64,000 nucleotides of DNA. Source: an uncultured Butyrivibrio sp. Its GTDB lineage: Bacteria > Bacillota > Clostridia > Lachnospirales > Lachnospiraceae. Both the position numbers and the translations under genes were made by a program. The stretch spans positions 62,001 through 126,000 of the forward strand of contig CAMENP010000004.1 of the NCBI GenBank assembly GCA_945928575.1, written 5' to 3'. The notes under the pieces were generated by a model. It worked only from the letters and a program-made list of their open reading frames with translations. It was not told the DNA's origin and searched no databases. Of this stretch, positions 27,032 through 35,092 are shown piece by piece; the first letter of the stretch is position 1, and every line of letters begins with the position of its first letter.

Positions 27032-27277
27032 TTATTTCTCAATTCCGGCAAGTTTGAAGATCTTGCCAACAACTTCTGTCGGCTGAGCACCGTTTGCGAG
27101 CCACTTCTTAGCAAGTTCCTCGTCAACATTGTATGTGCTTGGATCAGTATTTGGATCATATGTTCCGATTTCTTCGATGAATCTTCCGTCTCTAGGAGAT
27201 CTTGAATCAGCAACAATGATTCTATAGAAAGGAGCCTTCTTCTGTCCCATTCTTCTTAATCTGATTTTTACTGCCAT
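27032..27277 (-). CDS. rpsP: Ribosomal protein S16
   Basis: Small-subunit protein needed for 30S assembly. 81 residues, typical: [40 protein letters not shown], and the C-terminal [14 protein letters not shown]. The ATG follows GGAGG. Lies 41 bases after ffh and 32 before khpA in the conserved ribosomal/SRP operon. Confidence 0.98.
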   Translation of the reverse strand: MAVKIRLRRMGQKKAPFYRIIVADSRSPRDGRFIEEIGTYDPNTDPSTYNVDEELAKKWLANGAQPTEVVGKIFKLAGIEK

Positions 27278-27318
27278 GTTAATTTACCTCCGTAATATTT
27301 TATTCTTGATTATGTGTA

Positions 27319-28662
27319 TTAAAAAGGAAACTTGAATTTTCCTCTTTTACCGAATTTACCGCCCATCATGCCAGGAAGCTGTTTCATCATTTTTTTCATC
27401 TGCTCCTGCTGTTTGACAAGCCTGTTGACCTCCGCAATGTCAACTCCTGCGCCCTTCGCAATTCTATTCTTGCGCGATGGGTTCAGTATCTTGGGATTGG
27501 AACGTTCCGCTGGTGTCATCGAAAGGATGATCGCTTCGATTCTGTCAATCTGTTTTTCATCGACATTGTCCATAGCGCCTTTCATATTACCCATACCCGG
27601 CATCATGCTCATCACTCCGCCGAGCCCGCCAAGCTTCTTAACCTGTTTAAATGATTCAAGATAATCATTGAAATCAAATTCGGATTTCTTAAGCTTGCGC
27701 TCCATCTCTTTGGCTTTCTCTTCATCGATATTAGCCTGCGCTTTTTCAATAAGGGTAAGCACATCACCCATTCCCAGTATTCTTGACGCCATTCTGTCCG
27801 GATAAAACTGCTCCAGATCAGAAAGCTTCTCGCCCATACCAACATAGAGTATAGGCTTGCCGGTAACGGCTTTGATTGAGAGTGCCGCACCGCCTCTGGT
27901 ATCGCCGTCGAGCTTTGTAAGAACCACACCGTCGATTCCGATAAGATCATTGAATGTCGACGCAACATTGACTGCGTCCTGACCTGTCATAGCATCGACA
28001 ACGAGCAATGTCTGGAATACATCAACCGCTTCCTTTATGTCCTTAAGCTCGTTCATCATATCTTCATCGACATGAAGACGACCGGCTGTATCTATGATAA
28101 CAACTTTGTTGCCGTTCTTCTCAGCATGAGCTACTGCCGCTTTGGCAATATCAACCGGCTTGTTGTTCTCACCCATATCAAAAACAGGAACTTCCTGTTT
28201 CTCACCGTTAATCTGTAACTGTTTGATTGCCGCAGGTCTGTAAACATCACAGGCTACAAGTAAAGGTCTCTTGCCTTTCTCTTTAAGCTTGCCCGCAATC
28301 TTGGCGGTTGTGGTTGTCTTACCTGCACCCTGCAGACCGACCATCATTATCACGGTCGGCTTGCCATCCTTACGGAATGCAATCTCAGTTGTCTCGCTTC
28401 CCATCAGGGAAACCATTTCTTCGTTGACAATCTTTATAACCATCTGGCCCGGTGTAAGGCTCTGCATTACATCCTGTCCGATAGCGCGTTCCGTCACAGA
28501 ATTAACAAACTGTTTAACTACTTTAAAATTAACATCCGCTTCCAGAAGAGCCATCTTGACTTCTTTCATCGCTGCCTTAACATCATCTTCGTTCAGGCGT
28601 CCTTTGCCACGGAGCTTTTTAAAAATATTTTGTAATTTATCAGATAAACTGTCAAATGCCAT
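27319..28662 (-). CDS. ffh: Signal recognition particle protein Ffh
   Basis: GTPase that binds SRP RNA and the signal sequence of nascent membrane proteins, then docks with FtsY (encoded at 37.8-38.8 kb). 447 residues: N domain, G domain with GLQGAGKTTTTAKIAGKL, DTAGRLHVD and TKLDGDTRGGAAL, and a Met-rich M domain (MSMMPGMGNMKG and MKKMMKQLPGMMGGK) ending in a basic tail. It follows ylxM by 14 bases, the standard pairing. Confidence 0.98.
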   Translation of the reverse strand: MAFDSLSDKLQNIFKKLRGKGRLNEDDVKAAMKEVKMALLEADVNFKVVKQFVNSVTERAIGQDVMQSLTPGQMVIKIVNEEMVSLMGSETTEIAFRKDGKPTVIMMVGLQGAGKTTTTAKIAGKLKEKGKRPLLVACDVYRPAAIKQLQINGEKQEVPVFDMGENNKPVDIAKAAVAHAEKNGNKVVIIDTAGRLHVDEDMMNELKDIKEAVDVFQTLLVVDAMTGQDAVNVASTFNDLIGIDGVVLTKLDGDTRGGAALSIKAVTGKPILYVGMGEKLSDLEQFYPDRMASRILGMGDVLTLIEKAQANIDEEKAKEMERKLKKSEFDFNDYLESFKQVKKLGGLGGVMSMMPGMGNMKGAMDNVDEKQIDRIEAIILSMTPAERSNPKILNPSRKNRIAKGAGVDIAEVNRLVKQQEQMKKMMKQLPGMMGGKFGKRGKFKFPF

Positions 28663-28676
28663 AAAACCCTCTGTGT

Positions 28677-29021
28677 CTATAATTCATCGATTATCGTCTC
28701 CGTGATGTGTGTAATCTGTGTCACCGCCTCACGGTTATCTTCACCTGTAATCTTCTTAGCTATCGCATTAATCTCATTAACATTCTCTCTGACCGCCATA
28801 AATTTCCTTACAAGATGAAGCTTCTCTTCGTATTCATTAAGAGTCTTATCCGTTCTCTTGATCATATCGTGAACACCCTGTCTGCTTATCCCGTGTTCTT
28901 CAGCAATCTCGCTGAGTGAAAAATTGTCAAGAACATATTCTTCAAATATCGATTTCTGGTGGTCATTCAGCAATTCGCCGTAAAAATCATACAGCATTGC
29001 CTGTTCAACTATTTTTTCCAT
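28677..29021 (-). CDS. ylxM: YlxM family (UPF0122) helix-turn-helix protein
   Basis: 114 residues with a sigma-region-4-like helix-turn-helix: NFSLSEIAEEHGISRQGVHD near residues 31-50, then a coiled helix. YlxM accompanies ffh in Firmicutes and stimulates or tunes SRP function (known for streptococcal homologues). It is the first gene of the operon and has a consensus promoter 20 bases or so upstream. Confidence 0.93.
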   Translation of the reverse strand: MEKIVEQAMLYDFYGELLNDHQKSIFEEYVLDNFSLSEIAEEHGISRQGVHDMIKRTDKTLNEYEEKLHLVRKFMAVRENVNEINAIAKKITGEDNREAVTQITHITETIIDEL

Positions 29022-29039
29022 AATTTAAACACCTTGAGT

Positions 29040-29068
29040 ATAATACAATAAAAGGATGCCGCTGTCAA
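29040..29068 (-). promoter_or_regulatory. Sigma-A promoter of the ylxM-ffh operon
   Basis: Minus strand: -35 TTGACA, 17-base spacer, -10 TATTAT. The -35 box is one arm of the inverted repeat GCTGTCAAG / CTTGACAGC at 29061-29086, which may be a regulator site or the terminator stem of the upstream ABC gene. Confidence 0.7.
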
Positions 29069-29090
29069 GTATTTTTTCTTGACAGCATTC

Positions 29091-29735
29091 TTACGTCAGA
29101 TTCACTATTCTGTCGGCATGTGCGGCAATCTGTCCATCGTGTGTTACCATTATGATCGTACATTTTTCTTTTCTGATGCATTCAAAAACATTCATAATAT
29201 CTTCTGCGGTATGTGCATCGAGCGCTCCCGTCGGCTCATCTGCAAGCAGTATGTCATTACCGGAAGCGAGTGCCCTTGCAATCGCACACCGCTGCATCTG
29301 TCCACCCGATATATACGCCGGAAGTTTATCGGCTATATCTGATATTCCTGCGAGTTCCATTTTCTACTCCACAATCTCTCTGCGCTGCTTACGTTTTATT
29401 CCTTTTGCTATAAGCGGCAGCTCTATATTTTCTCTTACCGAGTAATAATTAATGAGAAAATAATTTTGGAATACATAGCTTATATGATTGCGTCTGAATT
29501 GTTCCAATCCGTGTCTGTCAAGTTTGTTGACTTCGGCATCATTATACATATATCTTCCCGAATCAAAACCGTCCATTGCCCCTATAATATTTAGTAACGT
29601 AGTCTTTCCCGAACCTGAACGCCCCATTACCGCAACATATTCTCCGTCATCAACAAACAGATTGAAATCCCGGAATACCTCCGTTTCATTGTCACCCATC
29701 CGGTATATTTTGGTTATATTCTGTAAATTAATCAT
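29091..29735 (-). pseudogene. ABC transporter ATPase (LolD/MacB type) interrupted by an in-frame TAG
   Basis: A single ABC ATPase reading frame broken by one amber codon at 29364-29366. The first part (123 residues) has Walker A GRSGSGKTTLLN and Q-loop YVFQNYFL; the second, in the same frame two codons later, has signature YISGGQMQRCAIARAL, Walker B ILLADEPTGALD and the switch histidine VTHDG. The whole would be about 214 residues, normal for exporters working with FtsX-like permeases. No base is missing or added, so it is a nonsense mutation, an assembly error or a read-through codon. The start overlaps the upstream permease by 8 bases. Confidence 0.85.
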
Positions 29736-30984
29736 TTGATACTTTTCCTTTTACTAACATTGATAATTTGGTGTGTTTTATTATATTTATGGGCCATATC
29801 CCAGACAGTACGATTATTGCTGCCGAAGTTATCAACTGAGCAGGCATACATTTGGAAAAATATATTTTTCTGAGCAGTGATACTGAAACAGAATTATCCG
29901 TGTAAAAAATTCTGAGAACATTGTATGCAGACACGGAGGAAAAAATCATCGGAAGCAGCACGGTAATTATATTTTGCAGTATTATTACCCGGCACAAATC
30001 CCTTATTGATGCTCCGCATGATGCCCATACACCATAATCGGAGGCTCTTGTTCTGATAAAATAAACACGGCCGGCCGTTATGGATAATATAACAAGAACC
30101 GTCATTACGGCTGCCATCTCTTTAAGATAAAAAGTGTTGCTTTTTGAATCCATTGCTATATAGCCGGCAACATCGGAAATATTATATACATCAATATGTA
30201 CATCTGCTTCAGCTGCAATGTTATTTATGCTGTCATACACATCGGCATACGGTTTATCAAACACAATAAAATTGCCGCTCCAATTCATCGTATCCGTAAT
30301 CTCGATTATTCCGTAATCAAGACTGTAGCAGCCATATCTTCCGATGTTTTCGTCGGAAAATACAAAAGGATCTATTACAGTGGAGTCACTGTCAAAAAAG
30401 CCCGCAACCGTATATCGAAAAATCTCTTTGCCCTTGTATGTGTCCGTAAATACATCGCCAATATTTACATATCCAATGTACTGTTCGGACAAATATAACA
30501 ATATTTCTCTGTCAAGGTTCTGTATTGTATACTCAGACGGTTCGATGCCTTCCTTAAGTTCTATATTCATCACGTTCCATAATTCTTTTGACATGACGGT
30601 TGTCTCAATGCTGTTTTCGTACTCTTCTTTATTATAATTAATACGATGTTTCCCTTGAATTTCTCTTAAGAAAGCCAGCGATGCCGAACTGTTTGCTACA
30701 TTGCATTGTATTCCCCCGATTGCCGATATTCCTCCAATTTGTTCGATTTGCTTATTTACTTCACCTGTATCCGCTGTCTCCAATGACACATATCCGAGTT
30801 TTTCTACAGGAATTTTCAATCCGGCTTCAATTCTGTCCGAAAAAGCTGTATCACTTTCTGTAACATATATTACAAATGTGAGCAATGCCAGAAATATGGC
30901 TGTTTCTATCATATATAATATCGTTTTGAATTTTGTATGGATACACATATCCATAGCGATATTCACTCTGTTTATAAATTTCAT
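29728..30984 (-). CDS. FtsX-like ABC permease (second of pair)
   Basis: 418 residues. One membrane segment near residues 22-42, a long outer domain (about 45-285) with no recognised fold, then three membrane segments (about 290-310, 335-360, 385-405): the FtsX/MacB topology. A short VYFIRTRASDYGVWASCGAS resembles the cytosolic loop that touches the ATPase in such permeases. It lies three bases after the first permease and overlaps the ATPase gene, so a heteromeric exporter or envelope-acting transporter is likely. Its ATPase is interrupted, so the complex may be inactive. Confidence 0.8.
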   Translation of the reverse strand: MKFINRVNIAMDMCIHTKFKTILYMIETAIFLALLTFVIYVTESDTAFSDRIEAGLKIPVEKLGYVSLETADTGEVNKQIEQIGGISAIGGIQCNVANSSASLAFLREIQGKHRINYNKEEYENSIETTVMSKELWNVMNIELKEGIEPSEYTIQNLDREILLYLSEQYIGYVNIGDVFTDTYKGKEIFRYTVAGFFDSDSTVIDPFVFSDENIGRYGCYSLDYGIIEITDTMNWSGNFIVFDKPYADVYDSINNIAAEADVHIDVYNISDVAGYIAMDSKSNTFYLKEMAAVMTVLVILSITAGRVYFIRTRASDYGVWASCGASIRDLCRVIILQNIITVLLPMIFSSVSAYNVLRIFYTDNSVSVSLLRKIYFSKCMPAQLITSAAIIVLSGIWPINIIKHTKLSMLVKGKVSND

Positions 30985-30987
30985 ATG

Positions 30988-32112
30988 TCACCCCTCGCTA
31001 TCCGCTATGTTGAGTGCCAGGCTGTGTCTTCCGTGTGTGATAACCGCATACGCTATTATAAGAAATACAAGTCCCAAAAACAGACATGCTATTGAAGACA
31101 CCGCCCAATACTTTAATATCACACCAATGTAAAATATTCCCGACAGATAATAAAGAAATGCGCCGATAATACCGGCACATATGACCGATATGATCCATAC
31201 GGTAACAAATTCCATAATGATCGGAAGTATTATTTTTATATTACTCATTCCGAATGATTGGGATATAAATATTAATCTGTATTTTTCACTGATGTATAAC
31301 AACATTGTTCTGAATACTACTCCAAGGCAGATGCATGCGGTCAATACATAGACTGTATTTTTTATGCCTGCCGTTATATCAGCTTTGGATGTGATCTCGC
31401 TTTCGGGTAATGAGTTTTCGTATGTACACTCGTAAACATCACTGTTAATATCATTGCAGAAACGTATCATATCTCCTGCGTTGTTGCTTCCATATTCAAA
31501 ATAACAGGCTTCATTCTCAAGAAGCTGCATCGTAATATAGTCAACAACATATGCTCGTGCATTTTCGGATAAATCGCCATACTTCACATATATGTCTGTG
31601 TTTTTTTCAAGACCGCGTGCCGCTATGATTCCCGCAACAGGTATATTACATCCGAAAACATTGATCATATCATCGGATATGTATTCTAAAAGTCCGTTTC
31701 CAACATACACTCCGTTATCAGACATATCACGTTCAACCATAATCGGAAGTTTCTCGTTTTGGGCAATATATATCCTGCATATCCGGCTGGCTCCTCCGGC
31801 AACATTTCCACCTATTTCGCATGACAGATTTCCGTCTACAGAGGAAAAATCATCAAGCATTGTCTTTGTATATTTTCTATACTCTATAATAGTCTCACTG
31901 CTGTACTCCGTAGTCAAATCATGTTGCCTAGTGTTGATTGAAACTGTTCCTGCGTATAAATAGGCATATCCCGACCGTTTCATATTCCTGACCTGATAAT
32001 AATTATCAAATGACGCGTACATGCCAATGAAAATTATGATGGCAAGAGTTGTTTCTATCAGAAGAAGCGCGAATGTAACTGTTTTTCTTCTTGTTTTCAT
32101 ACTTTTCACCAT
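30988..32112 (-). CDS. FtsX-like ABC permease (first of pair)
   Basis: 374 residues. Membrane segment near 12-32, outer domain to about 250, then three membrane segments near 255-275, 295-325 and 335-365, again FtsX topology. Its ATG overlaps the stop of the secreted-protein gene (TAATG), which suggests coupling; an ATG four codons on (32100) is the alternative start. Outer domains of the two permeases are unlike each other. Such pairs export or extract peptides and lipoproteins, or confer immunity; here the partner may be the small secreted protein. Confidence 0.8.
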   Translation of the reverse strand: MVKSMKTRRKTVTFALLLIETTLAIIIFIGMYASFDNYYQVRNMKRSGYAYLYAGTVSINTRQHDLTTEYSSETIIEYRKYTKTMLDDFSSVDGNLSCEIGGNVAGGASRICRIYIAQNEKLPIMVERDMSDNGVYVGNGLLEYISDDMINVFGCNIPVAGIIAARGLEKNTDIYVKYGDLSENARAYVVDYITMQLLENEACYFEYGSNNAGDMIRFCNDINSDVYECTYENSLPESEITSKADITAGIKNTVYVLTACICLGVVFRTMLLYISEKYRLIFISQSFGMSNIKIILPIIMEFVTVWIISVICAGIIGAFLYYLSGIFYIGVILKYWAVSSIACLFLGLVFLIIAYAVITHGRHSLALNIADSEG

Positions 32113-32512
32113 TATTTTAAAGATTTATATCCTTTATATCCATCAAACGACCAGCTCACTTTTATAGATGTTGCGGTAGTCATCTTTTGTGTAGTTGATA
32201 TAAAATGATTCCAATAGATTCTATAAGAAACAAGTGTTTTATTCATTACACCGGACTGGATTAAAAAAGTTGCTGCATTAGAATCAGTAAATAAAAACGA
32301 ATCTTTACCACTTATTCTGGCATAGTAAGTTACATAATTAGGTGCAACTCCTTCATCCAACCAATTAACCCTGCCACTATATGTTGCATTTGCTGAAGAA
32401 TGGTCCGCACTCTGAGACCACTTATATGTTCCATCAGCAAATGCCGGTATACATGCAGCGCATAAAATTAACACAACCGCTACAACCATTACAATTATTC
32501 TTTTTTACACAT
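32112..32512 (-). pseudogene. Small secreted protein gene with a one-base shift in its signal peptide
   Basis: An open frame of 125 residues (32112-32489) starts in the middle of a signal peptide: VVAVVLILCAACIPAFA then a mature part beginning DGTYKWSQSADHSS, about 107 residues, no cysteine, Ser/Thr/Tyr-rich. The well-placed AAAGGAGC and ATG at 32512 read MCKK then stop; inserting one A in the A6 tract at 32501-32506 would give MCKKRIIVMVVAVV, a perfect signal start. So the gene is frameshifted, or depends on slippage. No family recognised; gene order (secreted product, permeases, ATPase) recalls bacteriocin-type loci. Confidence 0.7.
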
Positions 32513-32615
32513 GTTTATAGCTCCTTTATTATTATTTTATTTGTTTGGGGAAGTTATCATTAGAATTCAAAGATTAACCCTTATAATTACTATAAATAAC
32601 ATACTCCTATATATT

Positions 32616-32644
32616 ATAATATTACCCAAGGCGACAATTGTCAA
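32616..32644 (-). promoter_or_regulatory. Sigma-A promoter of the secreted-protein/ABC locus
   Basis: Minus strand: consensus -35 TTGACA, 17-base spacer, -10 TATTAT. The leader of about 100 bases ends at AAAGGAGC. The promoter looks intact although two genes below it are damaged. Confidence 0.65.
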
Positions 32645-32670
32645 CTTTTATTGTCCTGTCATTTTTCCGG

Positions 32671-32699
32671 TTGAAACTATTCTTTTAAAGTGGTATTAT
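32671..32699 (+). promoter_or_regulatory. Sigma-A promoter of ptb-buk
   Basis: -35 TTGAAA, 17-base spacer, -10 TATTAT, 50 bases before the ptb ATG, divergent from the secreted-protein locus. No Rex-type palindrome was found here. Confidence 0.65.
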
Positions 32700-32749
32700 T
32701 TTAGATAGTGTGATTTACAATCAAGGATTATATAAAGGAGATTATACAA

Positions 32750-33667
32750 ATGGCTAAGAGTTTTGAAGAAATTTTAAACCAGGTTAAATCCTGCAGCAAG
32801 AAAAAAGTATCTGTTGCCGTAGCACAGGACGAAAATGTTCTTGAAGCAGTCAAAGAAGCTAAGGAGCGCGGAATTGCCGATTCGGTTCTCGTCGGTGATG
32901 CAGACCAGATTAAGGCTATCGCCGATTCAATCGGAATGAACCTCGCTGACTATGAAGTTATCGATGTTAAAGATGTTACCGAGGCTGCTCTCACTGCTGT
33001 AAAGCTTGTACATGACGGCAAGGCCGATATGTACATGAAGGGTCTTATCGATACAAAGGGATTCTTAAAGAGTGTTCTCGATAAGGAAGTTGGCTTAAGA
33101 ACAGGAAAGCCGCTTTCCCATGTATGTGTATTCGATGTTAAGGGAATCGATCATCTCCTTTTCCTTACGGATGTTGCTTTCATTCCTTATCCTACACTTG
33201 AGGACAAGGTTAATATCATTAATAATACTGTTGAGATCTGCGAGGCATGCGGTGTCCACACTCCTAAGGTTGCACCTTTGGCAGCGGTTGAGGTTGTCAA
33301 CCCTAAGATGCCTGTAACTGTTGAAGCAGCAGAACTTACCAGAATGAACGAAGCCGGTGAAATTACAGGATGTATAGTTGACGGTCCTCTTTCACTTGAC
33401 CTTGCGATCTGCCCGGAAGCAGCTAAACACAAAGGAGCTACAGGCCGTAAGATTGTCGGTGATGCGGATATTCTTCTCTTCCCTGACATCCACGCCGGAA
33501 ACATCACTTACAAGGCAATGGTTCACACAGCAGACCTTGTAAACGGTAACCTCATTACCGGAACCAAAGCACCGGTTATCCTTACTTCACGTTCCGACAG
33601 TGTTGAAGTTAAGATCAACTCTCTCGCTCTCGGTGCAGTTGTTGCAGAGAATCTTAAGAATAACTAA
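32750..33667 (+). CDS. ptb: Phosphate butyryltransferase
   Basis: Converts butyryl-CoA and phosphate to butyryl-phosphate and CoA. 305 residues of the Pta/Ptb family; [48 protein letters not shown] and the C-terminal [18 protein letters not shown] are typical of Ptb. AAAGGAG precedes the ATG. The next gene, 20 bases on, is butyrate kinase, which fixes the role: together they release CoA and make ATP from butyryl-CoA. The window also has a separate Pta for acetate. Confidence 0.94.
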   Translation: MAKSFEEILNQVKSCSKKKVSVAVAQDENVLEAVKEAKERGIADSVLVGDADQIKAIADSIGMNLADYEVIDVKDVTEAALTAVKLVHDGKADMYMKGLIDTKGFLKSVLDKEVGLRTGKPLSHVCVFDVKGIDHLLFLTDVAFIPYPTLEDKVNIINNTVEICEACGVHTPKVAPLAAVEVVNPKMPVTVEAAELTRMNEAGEITGCIVDGPLSLDLAICPEAAKHKGATGRKIVGDADILLFPDIHAGNITYKAMVHTADLVNGNLITGTKAPVILTSRSDSVEVKINSLALGAVVAENLKNN

Positions 33668-33687
33668 TTAACATAAAGGAGTTTATA

Positions 33688-34755
33688 ATGTCAGTTAAGA
33701 GTTTAATTATTAATCCGGGCTCCACTTCCACCAAGATCGGTGTATATGAAGACGAGACCCTGCTTTTTGACGAGACACTTCGTCATCCTACCGAGGAAAT
33801 CGCTAAATATGACAGTATTATTGCACAGAAGGATTTCCGTAAGAACATCATCGTTGATTTCCTTAAGGAGAAAAACTTTGATATCCACTCACTCAATGTA
33901 ATCGTAGGCCGCGGCGGACTTTTAAAGCCTATCCCAAGCGGTACTTATGCTGTTACGGATGAACTTTTACATGACCTTGAGATCGGCGTACAGGGTCAGC
34001 ACGCATCCAACCTCGGCGGTATTCTCGCAAGAGAAATCGGCGATTCAATCGGTGTTCCTTCATATATTGTTGACCCGGTTGTTGTTGATGAGCTTGAGCC
34101 GGTCGCAAGATATTCAGGTGTTCCTGAACTTCCGCGTATCAGTATCTTCCATGCCCTTAACCAGAAGGCAGTTGCAAGACGTTATGCCAAAGAAACAGGC
34201 AAAGCTTACGATTCAATGAACCTTATCGTTGTACACCTTGGCGGCGGTGTTTCCGTAGGTGCACACCATAACGGCAAAGTTATTGATATTTTCAACGCAC
34301 TCGACGGAGATGGCGCTTTTTCACCTGAAAGATCAGGTGCTGTTCCTCCGGGAGCGCTTGTTAAAATGTGTTTCTCAGGCAAATACACCGAGAAAGAGGT
34401 TTATAAGAAGCTTGTCGGTAACGGCGGTTTCAATGCTTATCTCGGAACCAACGATATGCGTGATGTAGAGAAAATGGTCGATGCAGGCGATGAGCATGCC
34501 AAAGAGCTCCGCACCGCTTTCATCTTCCAGCTTTCCAAGAATATCGGTTCAATGGCTACCGTATTAAAAGGTAAAGTTGACCAGATCATCGTTACAGGCG
34601 GTATCGCACACGATAACAGAGTTATCGGTGAACTCAAAGAGCGTTGTGAATGGATTGCTCCGTTTACCGTATATCCTGGAGAGGATGAGCTTCTTGCTCT
34701 TGCACAGGGCGGACTTCGTGTAATGAACGGCGAAGAAGAACCTGGTGTATACTAA
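33688..34755 (+). CDS. buk: Butyrate kinase
   Basis: Transfers phosphate from butyryl-phosphate to ADP, giving butyrate and ATP. 355 residues, ASKHA fold: [18 protein letters not shown] at the N terminus, [19 protein letters not shown], and [16 protein letters not shown] with [12 protein letters not shown] near the C terminus. These separate it from acetate kinase (NCGSSSLK). Butyrate formation through kinase rather than butyryl-CoA:acetate CoA-transferase is the mode of Coprococcus and some Butyrivibrio. The pair ends in a terminator. Confidence 0.96.
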   Translation: MSVKSLIINPGSTSTKIGVYEDETLLFDETLRHPTEEIAKYDSIIAQKDFRKNIIVDFLKEKNFDIHSLNVIVGRGGLLKPIPSGTYAVTDELLHDLEIGVQGQHASNLGGILAREIGDSIGVPSYIVDPVVVDELEPVARYSGVPELPRISIFHALNQKAVARRYAKETGKAYDSMNLIVVHLGGGVSVGAHHNGKVIDIFNALDGDGAFSPERSGAVPPGALVKMCFSGKYTEKEVYKKLVGNGGFNAYLGTNDMRDVEKMVDAGDEHAKELRTAFIFQLSKNIGSMATVLKGKVDQIIVTGGIAHDNRVIGELKERCEWIAPFTVYPGEDELLALAQGGLRVMNGEEEPGVY

Positions 34756-34778
34756 AATACATAAATAAAATTTTTGGG

Positions 34779-34806
34779 CGGCTCCGTTTTTACGGAGTCG
34801 TTTTTT
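34779..34806 (+). terminator. Terminator after buk
   Basis: Stem GGCTCCGT / ACGGAGTC with a four-T loop, then TCGTTTTTT. Confidence 0.85.
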
Positions 34807-34945
34807 GATTGCTTTTTCAAGGATTTATCTTTATGTGCATTTTCCGTCCGATGTAGCTGCTTCGATTATACTCGGTTCGGTTATAAGTCTGGCGGCAATA
34901 TTGGTTTCAAAAAAGTGTTTTAAATTTTCATCAGGTTTGACTTAA
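34802..34945 (+). pseudogene. Remnant of a PAP2-family phosphatase (C-terminal part only)
   Basis: In the 337-base gap between buk and the hydrogenase one frame reads FLIAFSRIYLYVHFPSDV, then a hydrophobic segment with IILGSVISLAAILV, and stops at TAA. SRIYLYVHFPSD matches the third PAP2 motif (SRxxxxxHxxxD) and the last membrane helix. There is no start codon, ribosome site or upstream PAP2 motif; it begins inside the buk terminator. It is a leftover of a deletion. The rest of the gap holds only the operator and promoter listed separately. Confidence 0.75.
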
Positions 34946-35004
34946 TTATATTAATCAAAAAGACCCTAAATGTTATTTTTGTCATGATATTTATGCCAAA
35001 AAGA

Positions 35005-35022
35005 TTGTTAAATAATTGACAA
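35005..35022. promoter_or_regulatory. Rex-type operator on the hydrogenase promoter
   Basis: TTGTTAAATAATTGACAA differs from the Rex consensus TTGTTAANNNNTTAACAA at one base and sits in a longer inverted repeat starting AAAGATTGT and ending ACAATCTTT. Its right arm is the -35 box, so Rex would compete with RNA polymerase. Confidence 0.72.
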
Positions 35023-35044
35023 TCTTTATCAGATGGACTAAAAT
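35016..35044 (+). promoter_or_regulatory. Sigma-A promoter of the hydrogenase gene
   Basis: -35 TTGACA, 17-base spacer, -10 TAAAAT, 48 bases before the ATG; overlaps the Rex-type operator. Confidence 0.75.
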
Positions 35045-35092
35045 AACACTAGATATCTATACTTTACGAATGTCAATAAAAGGAGATTAATT

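Noticed and set aside
29061-29086. Inverted repeat GCTGTCAAG / CTTGACAGC as a separate terminator.
   Set aside because: No clear U-run follows on the minus strand and it contains the ylxM -35 box; noted with that promoter instead.
32632-32650. GACAATTGTC palindrome near the ptb promoter as a Rex site.
   Set aside because: It lacks the TTAACAA arm and the four-base spacing; poor match to the consensus.
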